Shown: positions 24,679-35,685 of the stretch, piece after piece
How the letters are laid out: each line of letters opens with the position of its first letter
How positions within the stretch are numbered: the stretch's first letter is position 1
Source: an uncultured Oscillospiraceae bacterium
Lineage (GTDB): Bacteria; Bacillota; Clostridia; Oscillospirales; Oscillospiraceae
Direction of reading: 5' to 3'
Length of the DNA stretch: 47,233 bases
Assembly: GCA_934597175.1 (NCBI GenBank)
Contig: CAKTQR010000015.1
Coordinates: forward strand, 1 to 47,233
The notes under the pieces: model-generated
The model's database searches: none
What the model saw: the letters and a program-made list of their open reading frames with translations, nothing else
What the model was told of the DNA's origin: nothing
Program-made: the position numbers and the translations under genes

Positions 24679-26391
24679 ATGGGTATAAAGGCGTTGAACA
24701 GAAAGCTCTATAAGGAGTACGGCGGCAGGGTGAAAGCCACGCTTGAGGACAACTGCATCGTGCTGCGTGGCTCGTTAGATAGGTGGGAGGATGTCGTGGC
24801 GGCAGGCTTGATGTGCGCAAAGCCGCACTCAAAGTGCCATGTCGTGAACGATATCGTTTTTACCGGGGCTGAGGAGATACCCATGCGCATGCCCGAACTC
24901 CGTGACACGGCGCTTGACGGAGATAAGCCCGATGTGCTCATAATCGGCGGCGGCATCTCAGGCTGTTCGATAGCAAGGGAGCTTACGAGGTATAAGCTCG
25001 ATGTGCTGCTGCTTGAAAAGGAAGCAGACCTTGCCCTCGGCGCTTCCGGCCGCAATGACGGCGAGGTGCACCCGGGCATCGACCTGTCCCGTGGCTCTTT
25101 AAAGCATAAATACATACGCCGTGCAAACAGAATGTACGACAGGGTCTGCTCCGAGCTTGATGTTCCTTTTAAGCGCACGGGGCAGTATGCCTGCTTTGGC
25201 AAAAAAAGCTGGCTCGTACCCGTGTGGCTTTACGCCATGTGGCGCAGATTTTACGACGGCATCGAGGATACCCGCATAATCATGGGCGACAAGCTGCGTG
25301 AAAAAGAGCCCGAGATAAACGAGGACATTGCTTTTGCGCTTTCTAACCCCTCGTCCGGCAGCGTGAGCCCGTATAATCTCGTCATCGCCTATGCCGAGAA
25401 TGCGGTGCATAACGGCGCAAGAGTGTCGCTCAATACCGCTGTTACCGGCATGCAGGTCGAAAACGGCAGGATCGTCTCCGTTGAGACCAACAGGGGAACT
25501 ATCTACCCCAAGCTCGTCATAAACTGCGCAGGCGTGTTCTCCGACGAGGTCGCCCGCATGGCAGGCGACAGATTCTTCTCGATACATCCGAGGAGAGGTA
25601 CAAACTCCATTTTGGATAAGAAAACCGGCAAGCGCTTTAATGCGATCGCCTCCATTGTGGGTGCAAGCACACCCGGCAAGACCCACACCAAGGGCGGCGG
25701 CATACTGCACACGGTGCACGATAATCTGCTCGTCGGCCCGGACGCTGTCGAGACCTACGAGCGGGAGAACACCGCAACGAACGCCGACAGCATCGAGCGG
25801 GTGTTCGCAAAGCAGAAGATAACCATGCCCGAGCTTTCCGAGCGGGATATAATCACATACTTCACCGGTGTCCGTGCGCCCACATACGAGGAGGATTTCG
25901 TCATCGAGTGGGGCAGAAAAACGAAGAACATTTACCATGTAGCCGGTATCCAGTCCCCGGGACTGACCACCGCACCCGCTGTTGCCGAGGATGTGGCGCT
26001 TGAGGCTGCCGCTTGGCTGGAGGCGGAGGAAAACGAGGCGTTTGACCCCGTTCGCCATGCCCCGCCGCACCTGGCTGCGATGAGCGATGCCAAGCGGGCG
26101 GAGCTTATTGCCGAGAATCCCGATTACGGCGTCATCATCTGCCGCTGCGAGGAGGTAAGCCGTGGCGAGATACTCGACGCACTCAACTCACCTATCTGCG
26201 TTCCGACCGTTGACGGCATCAAAAAGCGCCTGCGCCCCGGCATGGGCCGCTGTCAGGGTGGCTTCTGCTCACCCTTGGTGACGAAAATCATCGCCGAATA
26301 TTTAGGCATACCGCTTACCGAGGTCAGAAAGAGCTCTGCAAGCTCCCCGATAGTTTTCGGAAGCAGAAAGGGGGAGACGGCAGATGTTTGA
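24679..26391 (+). CDS. FAD-dependent oxidoreductase with BFD-type [2Fe-2S] domain (GlpA-like)
   Basis: The 570-residue protein begins with an ~80-residue BON-like domain (VKATLEDNCIVLRGSLDRWE). A DAO/GlpA-type FAD domain follows (DVLIIGGGISGCSIARELTR from residue 85; GASGRNDGEVHPGIDLSRGS). A C-terminal BFD-like iron-sulfur domain contains four cysteines in IICRCEEVSRGEI and GMGRCQGGFCSP. Anaerobic glycerol-3-phosphate dehydrogenase GlpA has the same FAD plus BFD combination, but here GlpB and GlpC are absent and replaced by different partners. GAGGG precedes the ATG. It overlaps the next gene by 8 bases. The substrate is probably sn-glycerol 3-phosphate or a related 2-hydroxy acid or alcohol; not proven. 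Confidence 0.85.
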   Translation: MGIKALNRKLYKEYGGRVKATLEDNCIVLRGSLDRWEDVVAAGLMCAKPHSKCHVVNDIVFTGAEEIPMRMPELRDTALDGDKPDVLIIGGGISGCSIARELTRYKLDVLLLEKEADLALGASGRNDGEVHPGIDLSRGSLKHKYIRRANRMYDRVCSELDVPFKRTGQYACFGKKSWLVPVWLYAMWRRFYDGIEDTRIIMGDKLREKEPEINEDIAFALSNPSSGSVSPYNLVIAYAENAVHNGARVSLNTAVTGMQVENGRIVSVETNRGTIYPKLVINCAGVFSDEVARMAGDRFFSIHPRRGTNSILDKKTGKRFNAIASIVGASTPGKTHTKGGGILHTVHDNLLVGPDAVETYERENTATNADSIERVFAKQKITMPELSERDIITYFTGVRAPTYEEDFVIEWGRKTKNIYHVAGIQSPGLTTAPAVAEDVALEAAAWLEAEENEAFDPVRHAPPHLAAMSDAKRAELIAENPDYGVIICRCEEVSRGEILDALNSPICVPTVDGIKKRLRPGMGRCQGGFCSPLVTKIIAEYLGIPLTEVRKSSASSPIVFGSRKGETADV

Positions 26392-27637
26392 TTATGATGT
26401 AACGGTCATAGGCGGCGGCCCTGCGGGACTTGCCGCTGCGATATCGGCCTGCGATAACGGCGCAAAGGTGCTTGTTATCGAGCGTGAGGAGCGCCTTGGC
26501 GGCATGCTCAAGCAGTGCATACACGACGGCTTCGGCTTGAGCCGCTTCGGCGAAAGGCTCGCCGGACCGGAGTATGTCGAGCGCTTCATGAAAACGCTGT
26601 ACGAAAAGGATATAGATGTCTCTCTGCACACCTTTGTCACGAGGGTCGAAAAGCTCGACGAGGGCTTTTGCGTCGTCGTTGTCAGCGGTGAGGGACTTAG
26701 AAAGATACATACAAAAACCTTAGTTCTCGCTACCGGCTGCCGTGAGCGCAGCGCAAAGCAGGTGTTTATCCACGGCACACGCCCGGCAGGAGTGTTCACC
26801 GCCGGAACGGCGCAGCATTTTACAAACAGGCTCGGCGTTCTGCCCACAAAGCGCTGCGTAATTTTAGGCTCGGGCGATATCGGGCTTATCATGGCCCGCA
26901 GGCTCACTCTTGAGGGAGCGGAGGTCCTGGGCGTTTATGAAATTAACCCCACACCCTCGGGCCTTACCCGTAACATCCACCAGTGCCTGCATGATTACGA
27001 CATTCCGCTGCATCTGAGCCACACCGTCACACGGGTGTTCGGCGCTGACAGGCTGGAAGCGGTCGAGATAAGCGAGGTCGACGAAAACCTAAAGCCAATA
27101 AAGGGCACGGAAAGGCGTGTCGAGTGCGATGCGCTCATAGTCTCCGTCGGACTTATCCCCGAAAACGAGCTTGCCGAGAGCATCGGCGTTACGCTCGACC
27201 GGCACACGAAAGGTCCCGTCTGCGACGGTCAGCTCATGACCAATGTCCCGGGCGTTTTCTCCTGCGGCAATGCGCTTCATGTAAACGACCTTGTCGACTT
27301 TGTCTCCGCCTCCGGCGAGGAAGCGGGCAAAAATGCGGCGCTGTTTGCAAAAAAGGCGCAGCACAGGGTGGATATCCGCATCGGAAACGAGTTTTTGTAC
27401 CTCGTTCCGCAGCAGCTCGACTTGGATTCGGACAATTCAAAGGTGACCTTCTACTTCCGATCGAAAAAGGTCATGGGCAAGAGCACGCTCCGCCTCAAGG
27501 TAAACGGCGTCGAGGTTTGGAAGCGCCGTTATCCCTTCCTCAGACCGCCCGAGATGCAGCAGGTGGTGCTGGATATGAATAAATTCGGACTGTCGGCTAC
27601 CTCCGATGTCTGTTTTGAGATAGAGGGCGAGCAATGA
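26384..27637 (+). CDS. FAD/NAD(P)-dependent oxidoreductase (pyridine nucleotide-disulfide type)
   Basis: The 417-residue protein has an N-terminal FAD motif VIGGGPAGLAAA (8-19), a second nucleotide motif ILGSGDIGLIMARRL (about 165) and the late flavin motif GVFSCGNALHVNDLVDFVS. It lacks the CxxxxC redox pair of disulfide reductases, having RLGGMLKQCIHDGF at that place. This resembles the electron-transfer subunits of opine, sarcosine or HcnB-type dehydrogenases. It overlaps both neighbours, so it likely forms a complex with the upstream GlpA-like subunit, passing electrons from its FAD and iron-sulfur centre to NAD(P). Confidence 0.85.
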   Translation: MFDYDVTVIGGGPAGLAAAISACDNGAKVLVIEREERLGGMLKQCIHDGFGLSRFGERLAGPEYVERFMKTLYEKDIDVSLHTFVTRVEKLDEGFCVVVVSGEGLRKIHTKTLVLATGCRERSAKQVFIHGTRPAGVFTAGTAQHFTNRLGVLPTKRCVILGSGDIGLIMARRLTLEGAEVLGVYEINPTPSGLTRNIHQCLHDYDIPLHLSHTVTRVFGADRLEAVEISEVDENLKPIKGTERRVECDALIVSVGLIPENELAESIGVTLDRHTKGPVCDGQLMTNVPGVFSCGNALHVNDLVDFVSASGEEAGKNAALFAKKAQHRVDIRIGNEFLYLVPQQLDLDSDNSKVTFYFRSKKVMGKSTLRLKVNGVEVWKRRYPFLRPPEMQQVVLDMNKFGLSATSDVCFEIEGEQ

Positions 27638-28026
27638 AAGAATTTAATTGTATAGGCTGCCCCCGTGGCTGTTTACTCCATGTTGAGGAGGAAAACGGGG
27701 AGTTTACCGTTACCGGCAACAGCTGCGATAACGGCAGGAAATTTGCAATTTCCGAGATGACCGAGCCCAAGCGCACCATCTGCTCCACGGTCAAGACCGT
27801 GTTTGCCGATGTGCCGGTGCTGCCTGTCAGGGTGTCGGCGGATATCCCGAAGGACAGGATATTCGATGTCATGCGTGAGATAAACTCCGTTGTGCTCACG
27901 CAGCGCCTATCCGGCGGCGACACGGTGATCGAGAATGTTCTCGGTCTGGGTGTCAATGTAATATCAACGAGTAATGTATTATCAGAACATATACATATAA
28001 AAACGGAGGAGAGAACTAATGGATAG
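27634..28026 (+). CDS. DUF1667 domain protein
   Basis: The 130-residue protein opens with cysteines at CIGCPRGCLLHV (residues 6, 9 and 13) and another in NSCDNGRKFA (about 30), a pattern that suggests a small iron-sulfur or zinc site. DUF1667 proteins are commonly encoded next to GlpA-like and NAD-dependent oxidoreductases, as here, and may replace GlpC as an electron carrier. It overlaps its neighbours by 4 and 8 bases. The biochemical role is unknown. Confidence 0.85.
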   Translation: MKEFNCIGCPRGCLLHVEEENGEFTVTGNSCDNGRKFAISEMTEPKRTICSTVKTVFADVPVLPVRVSADIPKDRIFDVMREINSVVLTQRLSGGDTVIENVLGLGVNVISTSNVLSEHIHIKTEERTNG

Positions 28027-29575
28027 GCCGCTGATACTTACATACGATGTCGGAACTCAGAGCGCAAGAGCCATCCTTGTTGACAAGCAGGGAAGCATAG
28101 TCGATAAGGTTCAGATGAAATATGAAGAGCCTTATATCAGACCCCAGCCCGGTTGGGCAGAGCAGAAAACGGACTTTTACTTTGCTCACATGTGCGCCGC
28201 AAGCAGGGTGCTCATGGAGCGCAATCAGGACAAGGTCGGCGATATAATCGCCGTCGCCGTCACCGTCATCCGTGACACGCTGGTGTTTCTTGACGAAAAT
28301 AACCGTCCCACCCGTGACATCATCCACTGGCTGGACGCAAGAAAATGCGAGTTTGACGATCCGTTCCCGTGGTGGAAGAAGATCGCCTTCAAGCTCATCG
28401 GTATGGACAAGGGCACGAAGATAGCCTACCGCACCTCAAAGGTCAACTGGGTGCGCATAAATCAGCCCGATGTGTGGGAAAAGACGAAGAAAATTGTCTG
28501 CCTGCCGGCATATCTCAACTTCAGAATGACCGGCCGCCTTGCCGACAGCCCCGCAAACACCATCGCACACATCCCCATGGACTATAAAAAGAAAACATGG
28601 ATGACCGAAAACGACCTCACCCGCTGCATGTACGATGTTCCGCAGGAGAAGCTGTACGAGCTTGTACCCTCGGGCGATGTCATCGGCTATATCACCAAGG
28701 AGGCCGCCGAGCTTTCCGGCGCACCGGAGGGACTGCCCCTCATCGCAACGGGCGCTGACAAAGCCTGCGAGACGCTCGGCCTTTCGGTCGCAAGCCCCGA
28801 AAAGGCATCTATCTCTTTCGGCACAAGCTCGACTATAGAGATGTACTCGGAAAATTACTTTGAGCCGCAGCAGTTCCTGCCCTCGTACCCCTCGGTCATC
28901 AACAAGGCGTGGAATCCCGAGATCCAGGTGTTCCGCGGCTTCTGGATGCTCAGTTGGTTTATAAAGGAGTTTGCCGACAAGGACAAGGCCGAGGCTCAGG
29001 AAATGGGCATATCCCCCGAGGAGCTTTTAAACCGCCGTGCCGCCGAGATCCCCGCAGGCTGCAACGGCTTGATGCTCCAGCCGTACTGGACGCCCGATGT
29101 TCTAAAGCCCGACTCTTACGGCGCAATCATCGGCTTTTCCGATTACCATACGAAGTATCACATCTACCGTGCCATCATTGAGGGCATCTGCCTTGAGCTT
29201 TACATGTCCATGAAGGCCATGGAGCGCCGGGGCAAAAAGCACATCGAGGAGATATTCGTCGGCGGCGGCGGCTCAAAGAGCGACCTTGCCTGCCAGATAC
29301 TTGCCGACACATTCGGCATGCCCGTCAAGCGCATCCACACGCACGAGGCCTGCTCCGTCGGCGCTGCCATGGTCGCATTTGTGGCAAAGGGCGAGTTTAC
29401 CGGCTATGACGATGCGATAAAGAGCATGGTGCACGAAAAGGATGTGTTCACGCCCATCCCCGAGCATCACGATGTGTACATGAACATTTATAATAAGGTA
29501 TACCGCAAGATATATAAGAATGTACGGCCGCTGTATGCGACTATGAACAACCTCAAGGAAAGGAATATGCTTTAA
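28019..29575 (+). CDS. FGGY-family carbohydrate (glycerol-type) kinase
   Basis: The 518-residue protein is an FGGY kinase: the phosphate-binding strand-loop DVGTQSARAILVD is near the N-terminus, the middle has SISFGTSSTIEMY, and the adenosine region is VGGGGSKSDLACQILADTFG. Length fits glycerol, xylulose or ribulose kinases. The pairing with an AGPS-like FAD enzyme recalls the E. coli ygcE-ygcU locus, whose substrates are not established. The GGAGG-led ATG lies inside the DUF1667 gene, and the stop overlaps the next start by one base (TAATG). The substrate is left open; glycerol or dihydroxyacetone is possible, but canonical GlpK motifs were not confirmed. Confidence 0.88.
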   Translation: MDRPLILTYDVGTQSARAILVDKQGSIVDKVQMKYEEPYIRPQPGWAEQKTDFYFAHMCAASRVLMERNQDKVGDIIAVAVTVIRDTLVFLDENNRPTRDIIHWLDARKCEFDDPFPWWKKIAFKLIGMDKGTKIAYRTSKVNWVRINQPDVWEKTKKIVCLPAYLNFRMTGRLADSPANTIAHIPMDYKKKTWMTENDLTRCMYDVPQEKLYELVPSGDVIGYITKEAAELSGAPEGLPLIATGADKACETLGLSVASPEKASISFGTSSTIEMYSENYFEPQQFLPSYPSVINKAWNPEIQVFRGFWMLSWFIKEFADKDKAEAQEMGISPEELLNRRAAEIPAGCNGLMLQPYWTPDVLKPDSYGAIIGFSDYHTKYHIYRAIIEGICLELYMSMKAMERRGKKHIEEIFVGGGGSKSDLACQILADTFGMPVKRIHTHEACSVGAAMVAFVAKGEFTGYDDAIKSMVHEKDVFTPIPEHHDVYMNIYNKVYRKIYKNVRPLYATMNNLKERNML

Positions 29576-31344
29576 TGAGTCACAAACCTTATAAGGGCTT
29601 TGAGCCCAAGTGGGTCGACACTCCCGCACCTGCTGACAGCTACCGCTCCATCTTCCGCTGGGGCGACCCCGAGTTTTTCAAATACCCCAAGGAATCGCTG
29701 TACAAGATGATGAAGGAGGTATTCAAGCTCACCGACGACGACTTCAGGGAGTACACCGACGACATCGGCTTTGACAAGGTCGATCTTTCCGACCACCCCG
29801 TGAAGCTTGCGCAGGAGCACCTTGACGCTCTGCGTGAGATAGTCGGCGACGAGGGCATCTCCACCTCCGATTACGACAGACTGTCCGTTGCCTACGGATT
29901 CACCGCATACGACATTCTGCGTCTGCGCCATAAGGTCATCGACTCCGTTCCCGATGTCGTCCTTTACCCCGACACCACCGAGCAGGTCGAGAAGATAGTC
30001 GCATACTCGACAGAGCACGACATTCCACTGTATGTCTACGGCGGCGGCAGCTCCGTCACCCGCGGCGTTGAGCCCGTCAAGGGCGGCATTTCGCTGGACA
30101 TGCGCAGGAGATTCAATAAGGTCATTTCCTTTAATGAAATTGACCAGACCATCACCGTTCAGGCGGGCATGTCCGGTCCTGACCTTGAAAAGACCCTGCA
30201 GAACGCACCCGAGCTTTTCGGTGCAAAGCGTCAGTACACCTGCGGCCACTTCCCGCAGTCGTTTGAATACTCCTCCGTCGGCGGCTGGACGGTCACGAGA
30301 GGCGCAGGCCAGAACAGCACCTACTACGGCTGCATCGCCGATATCGTGCTGTCGCAGAAGTACGCCACCCCCATCGGCACTATCCAGACCAGCCACTACA
30401 GCCGTGAGGCATGCGGCCCCGACCTCAATCAGATAATGATGGGCTCGGAGGGCACATTCGGCGTGCTCACCGAGGTCACCCTCAAGGTGTTCCGCTGGAT
30501 GCCCGAGAATCGCAAGCGCTTCTCTTACATATTCAAAACATGGGACGAGGCCATGAAGGCTGCCCGTGAGATGATGCAGCATGAATGCGGCTACTCGTCT
30601 GTTTTCCGCCTGTCCGATCAGGAGGAGACGAGCATGATGCTCAGACTGTACAATGTCGACGACACACCGCTGTACCCCATTCTCGACAAGCTCGGCTACA
30701 AGGATATGGAGCGCTGCCTGTTCCTCGGCTTTACCGACGGCGAAAAGGGCTACTCCAAGAATGTCGCAAAGAACATCCGCAAGATCGCCCTCAAGCACGG
30801 CGGCCTGCCGCTGACCGGCTATGTCACACGCAGCTGGGAAAAGGGGCGCTTTAATGACCCGTACCTGCGTGATACGCTCATGGACTTCGGCATTACGACC
30901 GATACCCTCGAGTGCACGGTCAACTGGTCTAACATGGAGCAGGTGCACCTTGATGTGCGCAAGGTCTGCCATGCGCTGCCGAACACCGTCGTCACCACGC
31001 ATATGTCCCACTGCTACCCGCAGGGCGCAAACCTGTACTTCATCTTCCTTACAAAGATGCAGGATGAGAAGGCCTTCAAGGCATATCACACAACCATCCT
31101 CGACGCTATCCAGCGCTCGGGCGCATCGATAAGCCACCACCACGGCATCGGCAAGATGTTTGCCCCGTGGCTCGAGGGCTACATCGGTGAGAAGGAATAC
31201 GGCGTGTTCAAGGTGCTCAAGAACTATTTTGACCCGAAGTACAACATGAATCCCGGCGGCACGATCGGCCTTGACCTGCTGCCCGAGGAGAAGAAGTTTG
31301 ACCGTGACTACACCGATTACCTCGCACAGGACAAATTCGATTAA
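29575..31344 (+). CDS. FAD-binding oxidase/alkylglycerone-phosphate synthase-like protein
   Basis: The 589-residue protein has a PCMH-type FAD domain (PDTTEQVEKIVAYSTEHDIP, then VYGGGSSVTRGVEP) and GSEGTFGVLTEVTLKVF. Near the C-terminus is SISHHHGIGKMFAPWL, whose HHH motif is typical of alkylglycerone-phosphate synthase (AGPS), the enzyme that swaps an acyl for an alkyl chain on dihydroxyacetone phosphate in ether-lipid synthesis. Many bacterial homologues are instead glycolate/lactate-type dehydrogenases, and E. coli YgcU is similar and unassigned. As last gene of the operon it may oxidise or rearrange the product of the kinase. A strong terminator follows. Confidence 0.85.
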   Translation: MSHKPYKGFEPKWVDTPAPADSYRSIFRWGDPEFFKYPKESLYKMMKEVFKLTDDDFREYTDDIGFDKVDLSDHPVKLAQEHLDALREIVGDEGISTSDYDRLSVAYGFTAYDILRLRHKVIDSVPDVVLYPDTTEQVEKIVAYSTEHDIPLYVYGGGSSVTRGVEPVKGGISLDMRRRFNKVISFNEIDQTITVQAGMSGPDLEKTLQNAPELFGAKRQYTCGHFPQSFEYSSVGGWTVTRGAGQNSTYYGCIADIVLSQKYATPIGTIQTSHYSREACGPDLNQIMMGSEGTFGVLTEVTLKVFRWMPENRKRFSYIFKTWDEAMKAAREMMQHECGYSSVFRLSDQEETSMMLRLYNVDDTPLYPILDKLGYKDMERCLFLGFTDGEKGYSKNVAKNIRKIALKHGGLPLTGYVTRSWEKGRFNDPYLRDTLMDFGITTDTLECTVNWSNMEQVHLDVRKVCHALPNTVVTTHMSHCYPQGANLYFIFLTKMQDEKAFKAYHTTILDAIQRSGASISHHHGIGKMFAPWLEGYIGEKEYGVFKVLKNYFDPKYNMNPGGTIGLDLLPEEKKFDRDYTDYLAQDKFD

Positions 31345-31354
31345 TGCTAAGTCC

Positions 31355-31388
31355 AAACAAAACCGGCCTTTTTAAGCCGGTTTTGTTT
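31355..31388 (+). terminator. intrinsic terminator of the five-gene operon
   Basis: A 13 bp perfect stem AAACAAAACCGGC/GCCGGTTTTGTTT with an 8-base loop; the right arm ends in T. Confidence 0.9.
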
Positions 31389-31497
31389 CATTTTATATAA
31401 AATCGGGTTATTATTTATTGTTTCGTAGAACAATGTGCAAAAAATGCGCTATTTTTGTGCGATTTGATAGAAATGTTCTAGTTACCTTAAAAACCCG

Positions 31498-31527
31498 TTG
31501 ATTTTTGTGTTAATTTGGTGTTAAATA
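31498..31527 (+). promoter_or_regulatory. probable promoter of the ATP synthase operon
   Basis: TTGATT (31498-31503), an 18 bp spacer and TAAATA (31522-31527). It is the best match in the AT-rich 240-base region before atpI. Confidence 0.4.
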
Positions 31528-31533
31528 ATACTG

Positions 31534-31557
31534 TTGTGACGGATATATCTATCACAA
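31534..31557. promoter_or_regulatory. 24 bp palindrome at the predicted atp transcription start
   Basis: TTGTGA at the left end and TCACAA at the right end enclose GATATATC, giving a near-perfect dyad (one mismatch and one wobble per half). It lies just downstream of the predicted -10, where a repressor would block initiation. As RNA it would be a 5'-end hairpin. Confidence 0.45.
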
Positions 31558-31583
31558 TGCAAAACCGATATCGGAGATATACT

Positions 31584-31913
31584 ATGGATAAGTATATTTA
31601 TGTGCTGTGCGCTGTCGGAGGACTTGCCTTCGGCGCTTTGGGAGCGTTTCTCACGGCGACCGTCAGCCGCCGCAGCCTGAAAACTAAATCGGACAGTATG
31701 GTCTCCGTCATGGGAACAAATATGCTGAGAATGCTTATCGATGTGGCGTTTCTGGCCTGTGCGTTTTTGGTGTGCAGAAGCTTTAAGCTGCCGCTTGTCG
31801 TCACCCTGATATCGGTCGCACTCGGCCTTACGGTGTTCGGGATGCTGTTCCTTAGGAGCATCGTAAAAAAGCTGAGCGAAAATAATGAATCCGAATCGGA
31901 CGGAGGTGAGTGA
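31584..31913 (+). CDS. atpI: ATP synthase subunit I-like membrane protein
   Basis: The 109-residue protein starts at the ATG at 31584 after GGAG; the longer frame from 31515 has no ribosome binding site. The predicted topology has an N-terminal helix (VLCAVGGLAFGALGAFLTAT), two more hydrophobic segments (MLIDVAFLACAFLVC and LPLVVTLISVALGLTVFGML) and an acidic C-terminal tail. Size, topology and position ahead of atpB match AtpI, the c-ring assembly or Mg2+-related accessory protein, although sequence similarity in this family is weak. Confidence 0.65.
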   Translation: MDKYIYVLCAVGGLAFGALGAFLTATVSRRSLKTKSDSMVSVMGTNMLRMLIDVAFLACAFLVCRSFKLPLVVTLISVALGLTVFGMLFLRSIVKKLSENNESESDGGE

Positions 31914-31915
31914 GC

Positions 31916-32569
31916 TTGTCAGAGATTTGGAGCGAATATCTGGCACCGACAAAGACAATATACAGCATGTGGATAATCATGGCGGTGATTGTGCTGTTTG
32001 CCATCGTCTCGACCAGAAAGATGAAGGATGTTCCGGGTGTTCTGCAAAGCACGGCGGAAATGGCGGTCGGAGGACTTTTGGGCTTCTATGAGGAAATATT
32101 AGGGCCGAAAAGAACAAGACAGTATTTCCCGATGCTTGCAACATTCTTTGTGTTCATCGTGGTCTGCAACTATTGCAGTCTGCTGCCCGGCGCAGGAGAA
32201 TATTTTACTATCCCTACATCTGTCCTTGCAGTAACCGCTGCGCTTGCGGTGATAGCGTTCTTTACCATCCATACAACCGGCGTTATGGCAAAGGGCTTAG
32301 GCGGATACCTTAAATCGTTCTTAACTCTTATGCTCCCGATATCGCTGCTGGAGCTTGTTACAAGACCATTGTCACTGGCCTTGCGACTGTACGGCAACAT
32401 CTACGGTGAGGAAAGAGTTACGGAAACTTTCTACGGGCTTTTCCCGATCCTTTTGCCGCTGGTAATGAATGTTCTCAGCCTGCTGTTCTGTTTGATACAG
32501 GCAATGATATTCAGCATGTTGGTCGCAGTGTTCGTGGCGGAAGCAACCGAAACAGAGGAAGAAAAATAA
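31916..32569 (+). CDS. atpB: ATP synthase F0 subunit a
   Basis: The 217-residue multi-helix membrane protein forms the ion half-channels of F0. The essential Arg lies in LALRLYGNIYGEE. GGAGG at 31902-31906 is 9 bases before a TTG at 31916 and only 3 before the GTG at 31910, so the TTG start is preferred. The stop of atpI lies between these two codons. Use of TTG or GTG should lower translation relative to atpE. Confidence 0.93.
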   Translation: MSEIWSEYLAPTKTIYSMWIIMAVIVLFAIVSTRKMKDVPGVLQSTAEMAVGGLLGFYEEILGPKRTRQYFPMLATFFVFIVVCNYCSLLPGAGEYFTIPTSVLAVTAALAVIAFFTIHTTGVMAKGLGGYLKSFLTLMLPISLLELVTRPLSLALRLYGNIYGEERVTETFYGLFPILLPLVMNVLSLLFCLIQAMIFSMLVAVFVAEATETEEEK

Positions 32570-32596
32570 ATTGTTATATAAAAACGGAGGAAAACA

Positions 32597-32833
32597 ATGG
32601 ATTTAGTATACGGACTTATCGCATTGGCAGCAGCCCTTGCAATCGGACTTAGCACTATCGGCGCCGGTATCGGTCAGGGCATCGCAGCCAGCAAGGCGCT
32701 TGAATCTATGGCTCGTCAGCCCGAGATGAAGGGCAAGCTTCAGACCACGATGATCCTTGCAATGGGCATTATCGAAGCTCTTGCTATCTACGGTCTGCTC
32801 ATGGCATTCATTATTCTCGGCTATATGCCCTGA
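32597..32833 (+). CDS. atpE: ATP synthase F0 subunit c
   Basis: The 78-residue double-helix protein forms the rotating c-ring. The polar loop is ARQPEMKG and the ion-binding carboxylate is Glu60 in IIEALAIYG. Gln27 and Tyr65 match the Na+-ligand positions of Na+-dependent c-rings (Gln32, Tyr70 of Ilyobacter), but the Ser and Thr after the Glu are Ala61 and Leu62. The sodium motif is incomplete and proton use is more likely. CGGAGG precedes the ATG. Confidence 0.96.
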   Translation: MDLVYGLIALAAALAIGLSTIGAGIGQGIAASKALESMARQPEMKGKLQTTMILAMGIIEALAIYGLLMAFIILGYMP

Positions 32834-32866
32834 TTCCGGAAAAATAACTCATAAGGAGGACGAAGT

Positions 32867-33364
32867 ATGGTCTGGAATATCGTGGGCTTGCAGATAAGCG
32901 TACCCGAATTTATTTGGACTATCATAAACTTCTTCCTTCTCATGTTCCTGCTTAAGACATTCCTTTACAAGCCTGTGCTGGGTTTTATGGATAAGCGTCA
33001 GGCTGCCATAGATGAAGGTATTGCAAAAGGCAAAGAGGCCGAGCGTGCTTTGGCTGAAAACAACGAGATGCTTAGCGCAGAGATAGTGCAAAGCGGAGCG
33101 GAAGCCCGCACTCTTGTTGCCGAAGCCAGAGAAGAGGCCGAAAAGGCGAAGGGCGAGGTGCTCACCGAGGCACACGCTAAGGCAGCCCAGATCAACAGTG
33201 AAGTTCGCAGCCGAGTGAAAGACGAGGAGGCGAACGAGCGTGCCGCCATTGAGGAGAGCATGCCCGAGCTTGTTGATGTGCTGACAAAGCGATTGCTGCA
33301 CGGCGATGACAGCCTTACCGATCCCGAAACGGTCAAAAGCCTCATGGATGCCGAAAAGGAATGA
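32867..33364 (+). CDS. atpF: ATP synthase F0 subunit b
   Basis: The 165-residue protein has one N-terminal membrane helix (FIWTIINFFLLMFLLKTFLY) followed by the KPVLGFMDKRQAAIDEGIAKG hinge typical of subunit b. A long Ala/Glu-rich coiled coil follows that serves as peripheral stalk. AAGGAGGA precedes the ATG. It is a normal single b subunit, and the next gene encodes a second b-like segment fused to delta and alpha domains. The two probably pair as a b/b' stalk. Confidence 0.92.
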   Translation: MVWNIVGLQISVPEFIWTIINFFLLMFLLKTFLYKPVLGFMDKRQAAIDEGIAKGKEAERALAENNEMLSAEIVQSGAEARTLVAEAREEAEKAKGEVLTEAHAKAAQINSEVRSRVKDEEANERAAIEESMPELVDVLTKRLLHGDDSLTDPETVKSLMDAEKE

Positions 33365-33402
33365 TTCATAATTACAGGACTCCGGGAAGGGAGGGATAGC
33401 AT

Positions 33403-35658
<2,256 letters not shown>

Positions 35659-35685
35659 TGAAGTTTAGCGAAAGGAGGGGCTACA

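Noticed and set aside
29572..31356. A 594-codon minus-strand frame opposite the AGPS-like gene
   Set aside because: Same cause: codon-biased GC-rich genes leave the complementary frame open. No ribosome binding site or known motif is present.
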